Assembly: GCA_025462865.1 (NCBI GenBank)
Contig: JAOAPI010000180.1
Coordinates: 1-64,000 of the forward strand
Direction of reading: 5' to 3'
DNA: 64,000 nt
Source: Candidatus Sulfotelmatobacter sp.
GTDB lineage: Bacteria; Acidobacteriota; Terriglobia; Terriglobales; Acidobacteriaceae
This document shows positions 1-9,275 of the stretch, in pieces. Each line of letters starts with the position of its first letter. The stretch's first letter is position 1. The notes below the pieces were generated by a model that searched no databases, was not told the origin of the DNA, and was given only the letters and a program-made list of their open reading frames with translations. The translations under genes were made by a program, and so were the position numbers.

Positions 1-2
1 GT

Positions 3-125
3 ATCTACAGGGTGATGACAGCATCTAGCAAAGAGGCCGTTCGTCGGGCCGTGGACGACCCAAACGAAGCTAACCTGTCAGCGGCATCCAAGGCTTTTGG
101 GAAAGGTTCGTACTTCGCATCCTAG
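3..125 (+). CDS. 3' end of an unidentified gene (cut by window start)
   Basis: An open frame enters the window and ends with TAG at 123-125, giving about 40 C-terminal residues rich in Ala, Ser and charged residues (for example RRAVDDPNEANLSAASKAFG). No domain is recognisable. It ends 22 bases before the next start, on the same strand, so it probably belongs to the same transcription unit as the two small genes that follow. The frame could be fortuitous because only the tail is visible. It lies in what looks like the distal end of an element integrated at a tRNA-Val gene. Confidence 0.4.
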   Translation: MYRVMTASSKEAVRRAVDDPNEANLSAASKAFGKGSYFAS

Positions 126-147
126 AGAGGAACTTGAAGGAGTTCCG

Positions 148-348
148 ATGAATCCAGACAGTTACAACTTCAAGGCTGAATGCCCTGAATGCGAAACACG
201 ACGCTCGGTCTCTTGCAGTCGCGCTCAGGTGAAGACGGGACAGCCCGTCAAAGTTTATTCAATCCAATGTGACCACAACTGGTCTCTCAGTCCGGAAGAT
301 AGCAAGAAACTACGCGAGAACATGACTACTTGGGAAAAAGTAAAGTGA
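148..348 (+). CDS. Small hypothetical protein, Cys-rich
   Basis: A 66-residue protein of unknown function. The ATG at 148 is chosen over an upstream in-frame ATG at 97 because GAAGGAG lies 5 bases before it (136-142). The N-terminal half has a CPEC pair, followed by a single Cys and a CDH. This could be a degenerate zinc-ribbon, but the second CxxC is missing. No signal peptide or membrane segment is seen. Its stop overlaps the GTG start of the next gene (GTGA, 345-348), suggesting translational coupling. It is probably cargo of the element that ends at the tRNA fragment. Confidence 0.5.
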   Translation: MNPDSYNFKAECPECETRRSVSCSRAQVKTGQPVKVYSIQCDHNWSLSPEDSKKLRENMTTWEKVK

Positions 349-719
349 AAGCGTCGTGGTGTAGACTTGGGCTTCTGGCCTTCCTGCTAGCGACAGGCGC
401 TCGCTCCCTGTCTGCTCAATCCTGCGGAGTTAAACCACCACCACCTGTTGGTTGCAACGATAAGACCGCTACATGCGTTTGCAATGAGCATAACGAATGT
501 GGCTGGACTTGGGCGTGCGGGTCTTCAGGCGGTGACGATGGTAGCGCTGAACTCGGGCATACGGTCGGAACGGCTGTGGGGAACTCGATTATGACGGCCA
601 GAATCAATCGCGGAGTAAAGAAATATTGCAAAGCGCATTCGGGCGAACCATACCACTGGACTATGCCTGATGGGAAAGTTGTGCGCCGAGGAATCTGCCC
701 CACAGCGAAAGACCACTGA
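345..719 (+). CDS. Small secreted hypothetical protein, Cys-rich
   Basis: The GTG at 345 is preferred because it sits in a GTGA overlap with the upstream stop, although a TTG at 330 is also in frame. The N-terminus (KASWCRLGLLAFLLATGARS, then LSAQ) is a convincing Sec signal peptide with cleavage near the Ala-Gln. The mature part is about 100 residues with several cysteines (SCGVKPPPPVGC, TCVCNEHNECGWTWACG), a Gly/Asp-rich linker and a basic C-terminal section, so disulfide bonding in the periplasm or outside the cell is plausible. I do not recognise the family. It is the last gene before the tRNA-Val fragment. Confidence 0.5.
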   Translation: MKASWCRLGLLAFLLATGARSLSAQSCGVKPPPPVGCNDKTATCVCNEHNECGWTWACGSSGGDDGSAELGHTVGTAVGNSIMTARINRGVKKYCKAHSGEPYHWTMPDGKVVRRGICPTAKDH

Positions 720-768
720 TAATTTCAGTGCCAGATTGCCCGCTCTTGCTATGCTGTATTAAGATCAA

Positions 769-818
769 TTACCTTGACACGGTAGAGGTCGCTGGTTCGA
801 GTCCAGTCGTGCCTACCA
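769..818 (+). other. 3' fragment of tRNA-Val(GAC), candidate att site
   Basis: The sequence folds as the 3' part of a tRNA. The anticodon stem is TTACC/GGTAG around the loop TTGACAC (anticodon GAC, valine), followed by the variable loop AGGTC and a T-arm GCTGG-TTCGAGT-CCAGT. The 3' acceptor strand CGTGCCT, discriminator A and encoded CCA complete it. No D-arm and no matching 5' acceptor strand (AGGCACG) occurs in the bases before it. It is followed by a T-run. A tRNA 3' end alone is the usual scar of integration at a tRNA gene; the complete tRNA is expected upstream of the window. Confidence 0.75.
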
Positions 819-845
819 TTTTTTGATCTGCTTGCCGATCTAATC

Positions 846-2600
846 ATGTCTAATCCCAGCATTCCACAATCGCAATCTATCGCTACAACTGCCAACGAAC
901 CTAACGAGTCATTCGGGGAGATGCTGTCCCAGTATGAGAAGAGTCATTCGCGCAAGGCCGAAGACGGCGGCAAGCAACTCGTAGGCACGGTGATTGTTGT
1001 CACCGGCGACTCCGCATATCTCGACATCGGATTCAAGAGCGAAGGGATTCTTCCGCTGGCGGTCTTGCAAGCGGGCGAAACGCTGAAACCCGGCGACAAG
1101 CTGACGGTTTCGGTGAAGGGGCGGGATCCGGAGGGCTACTACCAGGTCACGCGCGCCAAAGTTGAGCGGCCGAAAGACTGGGCGGCGCTGGAGAAGGCTT
1201 TTGCCGAAAAGGCGACGATCGTGGGTACGGTGACGGGAGTGATTAAAGGCGGGCTCAGCGTGGATGTGGGAGTTCGCGCGTTCATGCCAGGCTCCCGCAG
1301 CGGGGCGAAAGATGCCGCCGAGATGGAAAAGTTGGTGGAGCAGGAAATTTTGTGCCGCATTATCAAGCTCGACGTGGCGGAAGAGGATGTGGTGGTGGAT
1401 CGCCGATCCGTGATGGAAGAAGAAGAGCGTTCGGCAAAAGATCGACGGTACGCGGAAGTGAAGGAAGGCGATGAGGTGAGTGGCACGGTCCGAAGCATCA
1501 CCGATTACGGGGCGTTCGTGGATATTGGCGGTGTGGATGCCTTGCTGCATGTGAGTGACATTGCATGGAGCCGAGTTGGGAAGCCTGCGGATGTGCTTTC
1601 GGTGGGCCAGCAAATTGAAGCGAAGGTGTTGAAGATCACGAATGATGCCGGGAAGAGGCGAATTTCCGTGGGCATGAAGCAGTTGCTGGCGCATCCGTGG
1701 GATGCGGTGGCGGGAAAGTATAACGTTGGGGAACGGGTGCGCGGTGCGGTTACGCGCGTCGCCGAATTTGGAGCGTTCGTTGAACTGGAGCCTGGGATTG
1801 AAGGTCTGATCCACGTTTCTGAGATGTCGTGGGGCAGGAAGATGAGGAGCGCCAGCACTTTGGTGAAACCTGGCGAGATCGTGGACGCGGTGATTCTGGG
1901 AGTCAACGCGGGCGAACGTCGCATGTCGCTCGGTTTGAAGCAGACGCTGGGGGATCCGTGGGCGGAAGTTGCGGAGCGGTTCGCCGCAGGTTCAGTGATC
2001 GAGGGACCCGTGGTCAGCATCACGAAGTTTGGCGCATTCGTGCAGGTTAGCGAAGGCGTGGAAGGCATGATTCACATCAGCGAGATGAGCGCTGAGAAAC
2101 GGATCAACCATCCGCAGGAAGTAGTGAAGGTTGGGCAGGTGGTAAGAGCGCAGGTATTGGCGGTCGACAGCGAGAAGCGGCAATTGCGACTGAGCATGAA
2201 GCAATTGGTTCCCAGCGGGCTGGATGAATACATTGCGGAACACAAAGAAGGCGACGTGGTCACAGGCCGTATGGTCGACGTGGTTGACGGGAACGCGCGC
2301 GTGGAGTTGGGTGAGGGGATTCAGGCGAAGTGCCGTATGGATGCGGTGATTGCTGTGCCTGAGAAGAAGCGTCCGAGCGCCTCGCATGTGGCGTCTTCTT
2401 TGTCAGCGGCGGAAGCCAGTCCAAAGAGTAATGCGAAGCCGGACTTGTCTTCGCTTGGCTCGATGCTGCAAGCGCGGTGGAAGGGCAACACGTCAGGCAG
2501 CGAGGCCAAGCCGGAAGCGGCTCGCGCGGGACAGATTCGCAAGTTTCGCATCGCGAAACTTGATGCGGGCGCCAAAAAGATTGAGCTGGAATTGGCATAG
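846..2600 (+). CDS. rpsA: 30S ribosomal protein S1
   Basis: This 584-residue protein has six S1-type OB-fold RNA-binding domains, roughly at residues 44-115, 125-195, 208-279, 295-366, 380-452 and 468-515. Repeats 3-5 show the classic GAFVDIGG/GAFVELEPG followed by LLHVSDIAW or LIHVSEMSW. It is followed by a Lys/Ala-rich linker and a short conserved tail. S1 binds mRNA leaders and helps 30S subunits start translation; the length and domain number match bacterial S1. It starts 27 bases after the tRNA-Val fragment, so the native order was probably tRNA-Val then rpsA, interrupted by the element. A GC-rich hairpin follows its stop. Confidence 0.95.
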   Translation: MSNPSIPQSQSIATTANEPNESFGEMLSQYEKSHSRKAEDGGKQLVGTVIVVTGDSAYLDIGFKSEGILPLAVLQAGETLKPGDKLTVSVKGRDPEGYYQVTRAKVERPKDWAALEKAFAEKATIVGTVTGVIKGGLSVDVGVRAFMPGSRSGAKDAAEMEKLVEQEILCRIIKLDVAEEDVVVDRRSVMEEEERSAKDRRYAEVKEGDEVSGTVRSITDYGAFVDIGGVDALLHVSDIAWSRVGKPADVLSVGQQIEAKVLKITNDAGKRRISVGMKQLLAHPWDAVAGKYNVGERVRGAVTRVAEFGAFVELEPGIEGLIHVSEMSWGRKMRSASTLVKPGEIVDAVILGVNAGERRMSLGLKQTLGDPWAEVAERFAAGSVIEGPVVSITKFGAFVQVSEGVEGMIHISEMSAEKRINHPQEVVKVGQVVRAQVLAVDSEKRQLRLSMKQLVPSGLDEYIAEHKEGDVVTGRMVDVVDGNARVELGEGIQAKCRMDAVIAVPEKKRPSASHVASSLSAAEASPKSNAKPDLSSLGSMLQARWKGNTSGSEAKPEAARAGQIRKFRIAKLDAGAKKIELELA

Positions 2601-2603
2601 TGG

Positions 2604-2625
2604 ACCGCGCTCGCCCGAGCGCGGT
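2604..2625 (+). terminator. Candidate terminator hairpin after rpsA
   Basis: The inverted repeat ACCGCGCTCG / CGAGCGCGGT has ten-base arms and two central bases, starting 3 bases after the rpsA stop. No clear T-run follows, so it may be a weak intrinsic terminator or only stabilise the 3' end. It separates rpsA from the convergent giant gene. Confidence 0.5.
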
Positions 2626-2674
2626 TGAGCCGCCGTTTATCTTTCAAGCTATCTTTCTAGTCTGTCTGCCTAAT

Positions 2675-5600
2675 CTATCTTCCTAATCGGGGCAGCATCC
2701 TCGGCAGGGTCCTGAGCGGCACACGTCGCATGGGCGAGAGTGTTGCGGAAGGCCGCATCATGGAAAGGCCGCGGTTCGGCGCGGTCCAATTATTCGTCAG
2801 AGAAACGCGGGGATTGATGTGTTGGCGGCTGAGCTGTAGTTGCGCGGCAGGCACAACGATTGACGGCTTGTGATTCCATATCGCAGACACTTGCGCAGGT
2901 ACGCGGCTTGAGATTTCCGGCCTGCTCACGCTGTAGGGCCGGGCGAGGATGGCACCGGAGCGCGCCGGGCTGTTCGGTATCGCAGCAACCAGGAAATGCC
3001 TGCCGGTTCTTGGCATGCCTCCGATTTTATTCCGTAGTGAACTGATCAAGAATGGCTGCGTTCTACGCGGCAACACGGGCACCATTGCCGAATGCGAGAA
3101 GCCACCTGACGAAGGAACCGCGCCGGAGGCGACCGTAAGAACTGCTCCGGTTGAGGTGTATGAGACGTTGAAATGCTCCGTGCTGTTGATGCCGATCGTG
3201 GAATTTGAGAACGTCCCAGTGACGGTGGCCGCTGTCATGACAGTGAAGGTGGAGCCGATGGTGGGAGTGAAGCCGCTGGCCAGCGTGACCGTCAATGTTC
3301 CAGCGAGGCTGGCGGTTCCTCCGACCTGCAGTTGGCTGTATTGTGTGCCCACGGTGGTGCCTCCAATGAATGCGTTCATGGTAGCAGTGGAAAGTTGGGT
3401 GTAGTTGCCGGTGATAGCGAGCAGGCCGGCTTTGCCACTGTCGCCGGCGCTAATCGTAGGGGCCGTGCCGGTGCCCCCGACGGTGACGCTGCCACTAAGC
3501 TTGCCCACGCCCAAAATTTTTCCGCCGGTGATGCTATTTCCGGCGCTGGCAGTCAGCGTTCCATCCACGGTTGTGGTTCCAGCAGACTGGGTGTAGGAGT
3601 TGCCAGCCCCAACGGTCAGGGTGCTGCCGCTGGCTACAGTCACAGAGCCGGAGTTGGTGAAGGCGGCCGAACCAGTGGTGAATGCTCCATTGCCCGTGAC
3701 GGTGAGAGAGCCGGTGTTGTTGGCGAAGCTTGCCAGACCGTTGCTGGTGCCGTTCAGAATCTTGGCGGTGGTTCCGGTGATGGTGAGATTCGCCGCGTTA
3801 TTCACAATGTTGGCGCCGGTGAATTCCATAGTTCCGCCGACGGTGTAAGTTCCGCTACCGAGAGTTTTGGTGGAACTGTTGAAGTTGGTCAGGGTGCCGG
3901 CAATGGTGAGGGTGCTGCCGCTGTTAACGGTCAACTTACCGTTGTCGGTCAAGTTTCCGACCGTGGTGAAGTTTGCCTTGCTGGCCAGCGTGAAGCTGCC
4001 TGCTCCAGTGATAGTCGCCAAGTTCGACAGACCATTGCTGCTATTGGTGGAGTTAACGATCTGGCCGGTGCCGTTCAAGGTGATGTTGGCGGCATCGGTA
4101 ATAATATTGGCGCCGGCGAATTTCAATTTTCCGCCAACCGTGTATGAACCGCCGGTGAGCGTGTTGGTGGAGCTGTTGAAGTTACTAAGTGCCCCGGCTA
4201 CGGTAAAAGTGCTGCCGGCATTTGCTGTCAGTTTGCCGTTGTTGGTAAAGCCTCCGACGGTTGTGAAGTTGGCGCCGCTACCGATGGTGAAGCTCCCAGC
4301 CGAAGTGATGGTGGCAAGATTCGTGAGCACGCTGTGGCCACCGAAGTCCATGATTTGGGCGCCCGCGCCGGCGAGTGAAATATTTGCTGCGTCGGTAACG
4401 ACGCTGGTGCCGCTGGCTCCGAATTTTAGGGTCCCGCTCACGGTGTACGTCCCGCCCGTCAGAGTGGTGCCCGAGAAGTTGAGCAAGGCTCCTCCGGCAG
4501 AAGTGCCGACCTGCATGGTGTCGCCGGTGGAAACGCTGAGCGTGCCCATATTGTTCAACCCCGCCGAACTGGGCAGGACGAGAAGCGGCGTACTCTGATT
4601 CGCCGCGAGCGTTCCGCTGTTCACGATTCCAAGATTCGAAATTGTTCCCGAACCTTCGATAGTGTTGGCGTTGGTGAGGATGAGTCCGCTGGTCGCTCCC
4701 GTAATCAGGTTGCTGGCGCTGTTCGATAGAACCACCGTGCCTTTGCCGTTTAGGGTCACGCTATTTCCCAGCGAGAGAGTGCTTCCATTGAGCGCGATGC
4801 TGCCTGAGTTAGTGATCGTCCCCTTGAGAGTGGTCGTGGTTCCGGCATTCACGGAGTAAGACCCGGAGTTCGTGACTCCGTTCAATGTAACGGCACCGAT
4901 TCCTTCAATGAGGCCGCTGTTTGAGCCAATGGCGGTGGTGGTGAGCGTTCCTCCATTGATTACGGTTCCGGTTGTAAGTTGCACCGTTGGATTGACGGTT
5001 CCGCCAGTCTCGCCCAGTGCCTCAATGGTGCCGCCGGTGTTATTGAAGGTTCCTGTGAGCACTAGTGTGCCTTGATTCGTTGCCTCGATCGTGCCGGTGT
5101 TCGTCATGCCCGAAGTGCCGGGCTGGACTGTCAATGAGCCAGAACTTACCTGCCCGTTGGCATTGATCGTTCCTTGATTCACCAGAGCAAGCGTTCCATT
5201 GCCGAGGTTACCGTAGCCGGTAATCGTATTGTTCACATTGGTCAGAGTTCCGGTGTTAGTGGCGCCCACCTGAATTGTGCCGGTGCTGGTCGCGGTGGAA
5301 TTTCCTAATGTCAGGGTTCCGCCACCGGTCAGGCTGGCAGTGGAACTGCTAAATTTCAAGGTTCCACCGACCACGTTGATGTTTCCTGAATTCGTGACCG
5401 CGCCGGTACCGGTGATAGTCAGACTGGCTGGCGTGGTAACAGTGGCAGGAGTGATATTCACCGTCCCCGAGTTGTTCAGGCTGCCGATGCTCATTACATC
5501 GCCGCTGCCTTCCACGGTGAGCTGGGCGTTTGCGGCGTTGGTGAAGGTCCCGCTCAAGCTGACTGTGTTGGAGGCACCCAGGAAACCTTCACTAAATGAT

Positions 5601-7450
5601 CCGGAATTGTTCACATTTCCAGTAATAGCAAGCGTGGTCGCGTCATTCACCTGTATGGTTCCGGCGGAGCCAATGGTTAGTGTTCCACCGGTTGGAGTCA
5701 CGCTGGTTGAGTGGGCGTTCAAAAGGTTTAGGGTTCCCTCCACGCTGGTGAGATGAGCCAACCCGCTGGTGGTGGTGCCGCCGTTCTTCACGTTCAAGTT
5801 TCCGTAGAGAGTCAACGTCGATCCTGCGACTACATCGGTGACGCCCTGTCCTCCGCCGGTGATGGTTAAGGTTGCGGCGCTACCGGAGGAGTTGCCGATC
5901 TGCAAAACACCGGAGTTGCTGAGAGCATTCACGTTCACCTTGTCGCTACTAGTGTCCAGATTCGTTTGCGCGCCGGCGGCATTGGTGAAGGTGCCGCTCA
6001 CGTTGACGGTGTTGGTGCCGCCGGAAAAGCCAGTGGAAAAACTTCCGGAGTTGTTGACGTTTCCTGTAATGGATAAGGTGGTTGCCGATGCGATCCCGTT
6101 CGAGACGCCGAGTGATCCGCCGCTTGCAATGGTCAACGTCCCGCCATTTGGCGTGATCGTATTCGTCAATCCATTGTTCAGGCTCAACTGGCCTTCGACA
6201 CTAGTGAGGTTGGATAAAGCGTTGGTGACGGTGGTGCCATTCTTTACGTTGAACGTCCCATCGACATTGAACACGGAGCCTTTCACGGCGTCGGTGACGC
6301 CTTGGCCACCTCCGGTGATGTTCAGGGTCGCACCACTGACAATGGTCAATGTGCCCGAGTTACTCAGCGCACTAACATTCATCACATCGCCGGCGCTATT
6401 TACTATCAGTTGTCCTCCGGAATTGTTGGTGAAGGTGCCGCTGATGGTGGCGGTGTTGTTGCCGCCGGAAAAGCCCGTCCTGAAAATACCCGAGTTGTTG
6501 ACGTTGCCGGTAAGTGAAAGTGCTGTGCCGCCTTCCAAGTCGAAAGTTCCGGTGTTAGCAACGGTGAGCGTTCCACCAGTCGGCGTAATTGCGTTGGTAG
6601 ATTTTCCATTATTGAGAGCTAAAGTGCCCTCGACGCTGGTCAATTTTGCGAGGGCACTTGTTGTAGTGGTGCCGTTTTTAACATTGAAGGAGCCGGTAAT
6701 CGTGTCGGTGGAACCGGCGGCTATGTCGGTGAGCCCGTTGCCGCCGCCTGTAATGGTCAAGGTTGTCCCGGTTGAGACAGTCAGGGTTCCGGAATTGGTG
6801 AGAGCACTTACATTTACGGTGTCGCCAGTACTTTGAAGCAGCAACTGCGCTCCGGAATTATTGGTGAAGGTTCCGTTGACGGTAACGGTATTGTTACCGC
6901 CGGAAAATCCGGTCTGGAATATCCCGGAATTGTTTACGTTTCCCGTGAACGTACTGGTACTTCCGCCCTCAACGCTGAGATTAGCGCCGACGCCGTTCGT
7001 CGTAGTACCGGTCACGTTCAGGCCGCTTCCCACACCGGAGAATGTCATGGCGCTGTTATTGATGAGCGAACCGCCGCTCTGCACGGTCAGAACGTTCGCT
7101 CCGGTGTTGAAATCGAGCGTGCCGCTGTTGGTGAAGGTTCCGCCGCTGGCGATGATTAGAGAGTTACTGCCGGAACTCTGAAGAGTCGCCGAAGTGCCGA
7201 GAGTCAGGTCGCTGAGGGTGACACCAAGGTTAAGCGTGACGGTTTCCGCTACGCCATTGCTGATGGTGACGTTATAGGTTTTCCCGCCGCCGTTGTTAGG
7301 AACAACACCGCCGCTCCAGTCCGCTCCGGTGTTCCAGTTGCCACTGCCGCCGTTCCAGCTGACGGCAGTTTGCGCCTGCGAGCGAAATCCACTTATGCCC
7401 ATTAGGACGAATAGAAGCGCAAACATTCTTATGGCTACTGTGAACTTCAT
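2675..7450 (-). CDS. Giant secreted repeat protein, autotransporter-like passenger
   Basis: The ATG at 7450 is chosen because GGAGG sits four bases upstream; an earlier in-frame ATG at 7510 has no such site. The 1,591-residue product opens with a signal peptide (MKFTVAIRMFALLFVLMGIS, cleaved near SQAQ), then the GGSGNWNTGADW motif common at the start of autotransporter-type repeat proteins. Four 145-148-residue repeats begin near residues 171, 316, 464 and 612, each with GNVNNSG, GTFTN, LTITGGG and LTSVEG. Later shorter repeats carry TNFNSST and YTVGG. The Asn/Gly/Thr/Ser composition suggests a beta-helix. No C-terminal outer-membrane barrel is seen; the last 150 residues are Pro/Arg-rich. 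It is probably a surface or matrix protein, with unknown ligand. Confidence 0.85.
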   Translation of the reverse strand: MKFTVAIRMFALLFVLMGISGFRSQAQTAVSWNGGSGNWNTGADWSGGVVPNNGGGKTYNVTISNGVAETVTLNLGVTLSDLTLGTSATLQSSGSNSLIIASGGTFTNSGTLDFNTGANVLTVQSGGSLINNSAMTFSGVGSGLNVTGTTTNGVGANLSVEGGSTSTFTGNVNNSGIFQTGFSGGNNTVTVNGTFTNNSGAQLLLQSTGDTVNVSALTNSGTLTVSTGTTLTITGGGNGLTDIAAGSTDTITGSFNVKNGTTTTSALAKLTSVEGTLALNNGKSTNAITPTGGTLTVANTGTFDLEGGTALSLTGNVNNSGIFRTGFSGGNNTATISGTFTNNSGGQLIVNSAGDVMNVSALSNSGTLTIVSGATLNITGGGQGVTDAVKGSVFNVDGTFNVKNGTTVTNALSNLTSVEGQLSLNNGLTNTITPNGGTLTIASGGSLGVSNGIASATTLSITGNVNNSGSFSTGFSGGTNTVNVSGTFTNAAGAQTNLDTSSDKVNVNALSNSGVLQIGNSSGSAATLTITGGGQGVTDVVAGSTLTLYGNLNVKNGGTTTSGLAHLTSVEGTLNLLNAHSTSVTPTGGTLTIGSAGTIQVNDATTLAITGNVNNSGSFSEGFLGASNTVSLSGTFTNAANAQLTVEGSGDVMSIGSLNNSGTVNITPATVTTPASLTITGTGAVTNSGNINVVGGTLKFSSSTASLTGGGTLTLGNSTATSTGTIQVGATNTGTLTNVNNTITGYGNLGNGTLALVNQGTINANGQVSSGSLTVQPGTSGMTNTGTIEATNQGTLVLTGTFNNTGGTIEALGETGGTVNPTVQLTTGTVINGGTLTTTAIGSNSGLIEGIGAVTLNGVTNSGSYSVNAGTTTTLKGTITNSGSIALNGSTLSLGNSVTLNGKGTVVLSNSASNLITGATSGLILTNANTIEGSGTISNLGIVNSGTLAANQSTPLLVLPSSAGLNNMGTLSVSTGDTMQVGTSAGGALLNFSGTTLTGGTYTVSGTLKFGASGTSVVTDAANISLAGAGAQIMDFGGHSVLTNLATITSAGSFTIGSGANFTTVGGFTNNGKLTANAGSTFTVAGALSNFNSSTNTLTGGSYTVGGKLKFAGANIITDAANITLNGTGQIVNSTNSSNGLSNLATITGAGSFTLASKANFTTVGNLTDNGKLTVNSGSTLTIAGTLTNFNSSTKTLGSGTYTVGGTMEFTGANIVNNAANLTITGTTAKILNGTSNGLASFANNTGSLTVTGNGAFTTGSAAFTNSGSVTVASGSTLTVGAGNSYTQSAGTTTVDGTLTASAGNSITGGKILGVGKLSGSVTVGGTGTAPTISAGDSGKAGLLAITGNYTQLSTATMNAFIGGTTVGTQYSQLQVGGTASLAGTLTVTLASGFTPTIGSTFTVMTAATVTGTFSNSTIGINSTEHFNVSYTSTGAVLTVASGAVPSSGGFSHSAMVPVLPRRTQPFLISSLRNKIGGMPRTGRHFLVAAIPNSPARSGAILARPYSVSRPEISSRVPAQVSAIWNHKPSIVVPAAQLQLSRQHINPRVSLTNNWTAPNRGLSMMRPSATLSPMRRVPLRTLPRMLPRLGR

Positions 7451-7702
7451 TTCACCTCCGGCGGGACGGTTAGTGAGCTTCTGAATTTGGGAGTGAACGT
7501 ATGAAAACAAATTACCGGGCTCTATCTCGTTCCGGGGAGGAGGAGAGATGCGATAGAAACCGCGCGCAAGCTTACATTTCTGCGCGACATGAACGATATC
7601 AAAAGTAATTGGAAAACACTAGAGCCTTCCGGAGATTTTTACGACGGGGCTTGTGAGTTGCAAGTTATTGCAGCCACTTTTTTGTGATTTTGGATCAGAT
7701 GC

Positions 7703-9232
7703 TCAAGGTACCAGAACACAGTTGGGTGAATGGTGCTCAACGCACACGAGGTTCTTCTGGTAAAGGGTGTTATTAGGTTCGAGCTTTCGGGCCAGCTTTA
7801 TTTCCGTGGCGGCGCCGTCGGTGTCGCCCGTTTTCGCCAAAGCAACGCCCAAACCGTTGTGGACCGCCGCAGTTCCGGGAATGAGTCCGGCGGCTCTGCG
7901 GAAAGAAGACACAGCCTCGACATACTGCCGCTTTCCGAAATAATCGCAGCCAAGTTGATAATGGGCCGCGGGCATATCCGGCTCGAGTCGAAGCACGTGT
8001 TGCAACTGCACAATGGATTCGTCAAAGCGGCCCAGGCGGCGCAGGGCCAGGGCATAGTCGAAATGCGCGGTAAGATTTTCGGAATCCATTGCGAGCGCTT
8101 CTTTGATTTTTGCCAGACCCTGCCCTGTGTGGCCTTCCTGCACCAGTGACAAACCTTCATTGGCCAGCGCCAGAACCTGCTGGGCTTCTTTTTCTTTGTT
8201 CCCAAGCTGTTCACTGATGGTGGCTTCTTTAGCGGCCTCTTCCGGTTTGCCCGCACGGCGCAGGGTGCGGCTCAGTTGATAGTGCACTGCACTGTCAGCC
8301 GGCAGGAGCGCCGCCGCGCGGCGCAATTCCTGCACAGATTCTTCGAACTTACCTTCATCGCGCAAGGCCAGACCTAAATCGCGGTGTGCCGCGCCAAGAT
8401 TTGGTTCGAGCTTGAGCGCCTGGCGTAATTCGACTTCGGCCCGATTGATCTGCAATTGATTTGTCTGCGATGGGCTGGACTGAGCCACCTTCAACAGCGT
8501 GGTGCCCAAATCCTGGTGTAGTAGCGCGCTCTTCGAATCAAGCGCGAGCGCTTTGCGAAATGTTGCTTCCGCCTTTTGAAAATCGCCTTCGAAACTGTAA
8601 ATTTCACCTAGTTCGCGCAAAGCGTCAGGCTGCTTGCTATTTAAACGCAAGGACGCAAGGTAGGCTCTGGTGGCCTCGGCCCTGCGATCGGCTCTTGCCA
8701 GGAGTTTGGCCAGAGACAGCCAATTTTCGAAATTCTTCGGGGCCAGTTTGATGGCGAGCCGAAGCTGCTTTTCGGCAGATGTTTGATCGTGCGCTTCGGA
8801 CAACATATCGCCGAGGAACCTGCGGTAATCGGGATTTTGAGGATCGAGATCGCAGGCTCGCGCCATTTCGGCCGCGGCATCGTGGGGACGACGTACGCGT
8901 ACATAGGCCTGCGCCAGGTCGTTATGCACCGCGGCTTGCTGCGGGCGATTCGCGACTGCCTTCTCGAAAAATGGTATGCTTTCCGCGAATCTGCCTTGTT
9001 TGAAGATCGCCACACCGAGGTTGGTCACCGCGTCAATGTTGGACGAATCTGCCTGTACAGCCTGGCGGAACTGAGACTCAGCCTCCGCGGGACGGTCCTG
9101 CTGCATGAGGCGAATTCCTTCGGTGTTCAGTTGCTGGGCTCGGTAGCCGGAGGTGATCTGCGGCAACGCAAATCCCGGCAGCGCGACGGCGGGCATTGCA
9201 ACTGCGAAGATCAGCGCGAGCAACCTGGACAT
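7703..9232 (-). CDS. Secreted TPR-repeat protein
   Basis: This 509-residue protein has an N-terminal signal peptide (SRLLALIFAVAMPAVALPGF) followed almost entirely by about a dozen tetratricopeptide repeats. Each repeat has the A..LG.....G...EA....R.A..L.P pattern, for example NLGVAIFKQGRFAESIPFFE. TPR solenoids mediate protein-protein contacts, and here they would act outside the cytoplasm. The C-terminus ends soon after the last repeat with two cysteines. It is divergent from the small membrane protein at 9276 with only 43 bases between the starts. No enzymatic domain is present and the partner is unknown. Confidence 0.85.
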   Translation of the reverse strand: MSRLLALIFAVAMPAVALPGFALPQITSGYRAQQLNTEGIRLMQQDRPAEAESQFRQAVQADSSNIDAVTNLGVAIFKQGRFAESIPFFEKAVANRPQQAAVHNDLAQAYVRVRRPHDAAAEMARACDLDPQNPDYRRFLGDMLSEAHDQTSAEKQLRLAIKLAPKNFENWLSLAKLLARADRRAEATRAYLASLRLNSKQPDALRELGEIYSFEGDFQKAEATFRKALALDSKSALLHQDLGTTLLKVAQSSPSQTNQLQINRAEVELRQALKLEPNLGAAHRDLGLALRDEGKFEESVQELRRAAALLPADSAVHYQLSRTLRRAGKPEEAAKEATISEQLGNKEKEAQQVLALANEGLSLVQEGHTGQGLAKIKEALAMDSENLTAHFDYALALRRLGRFDESIVQLQHVLRLEPDMPAAHYQLGCDYFGKRQYVEAVSSFRRAAGLIPGTAAVHNGLGVALAKTGDTDGAATEIKLARKLEPNNTLYQKNLVCVEHHSPNCVLVP

Positions 9233-9275
9233 AGTGAAGTGAAAACAATTTCTAACACAGAAGGATGAGTTTCTT

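Noticed and set aside
909-1814. Antisense open frame of 301 residues inside rpsA
   Set aside because: It is a shadow of a well-conserved S1 gene, with no start signal and no recognisable protein features.
2860-7484. Many long plus-strand open frames (for example 5838-6836, 332 residues) opposite the giant repeat protein
   Set aside because: They are Val/Pro/Leu-rich antisense images of the repeat DNA, have no domains or ribosome sites, and the minus-strand protein has a signal peptide and clear repeats.
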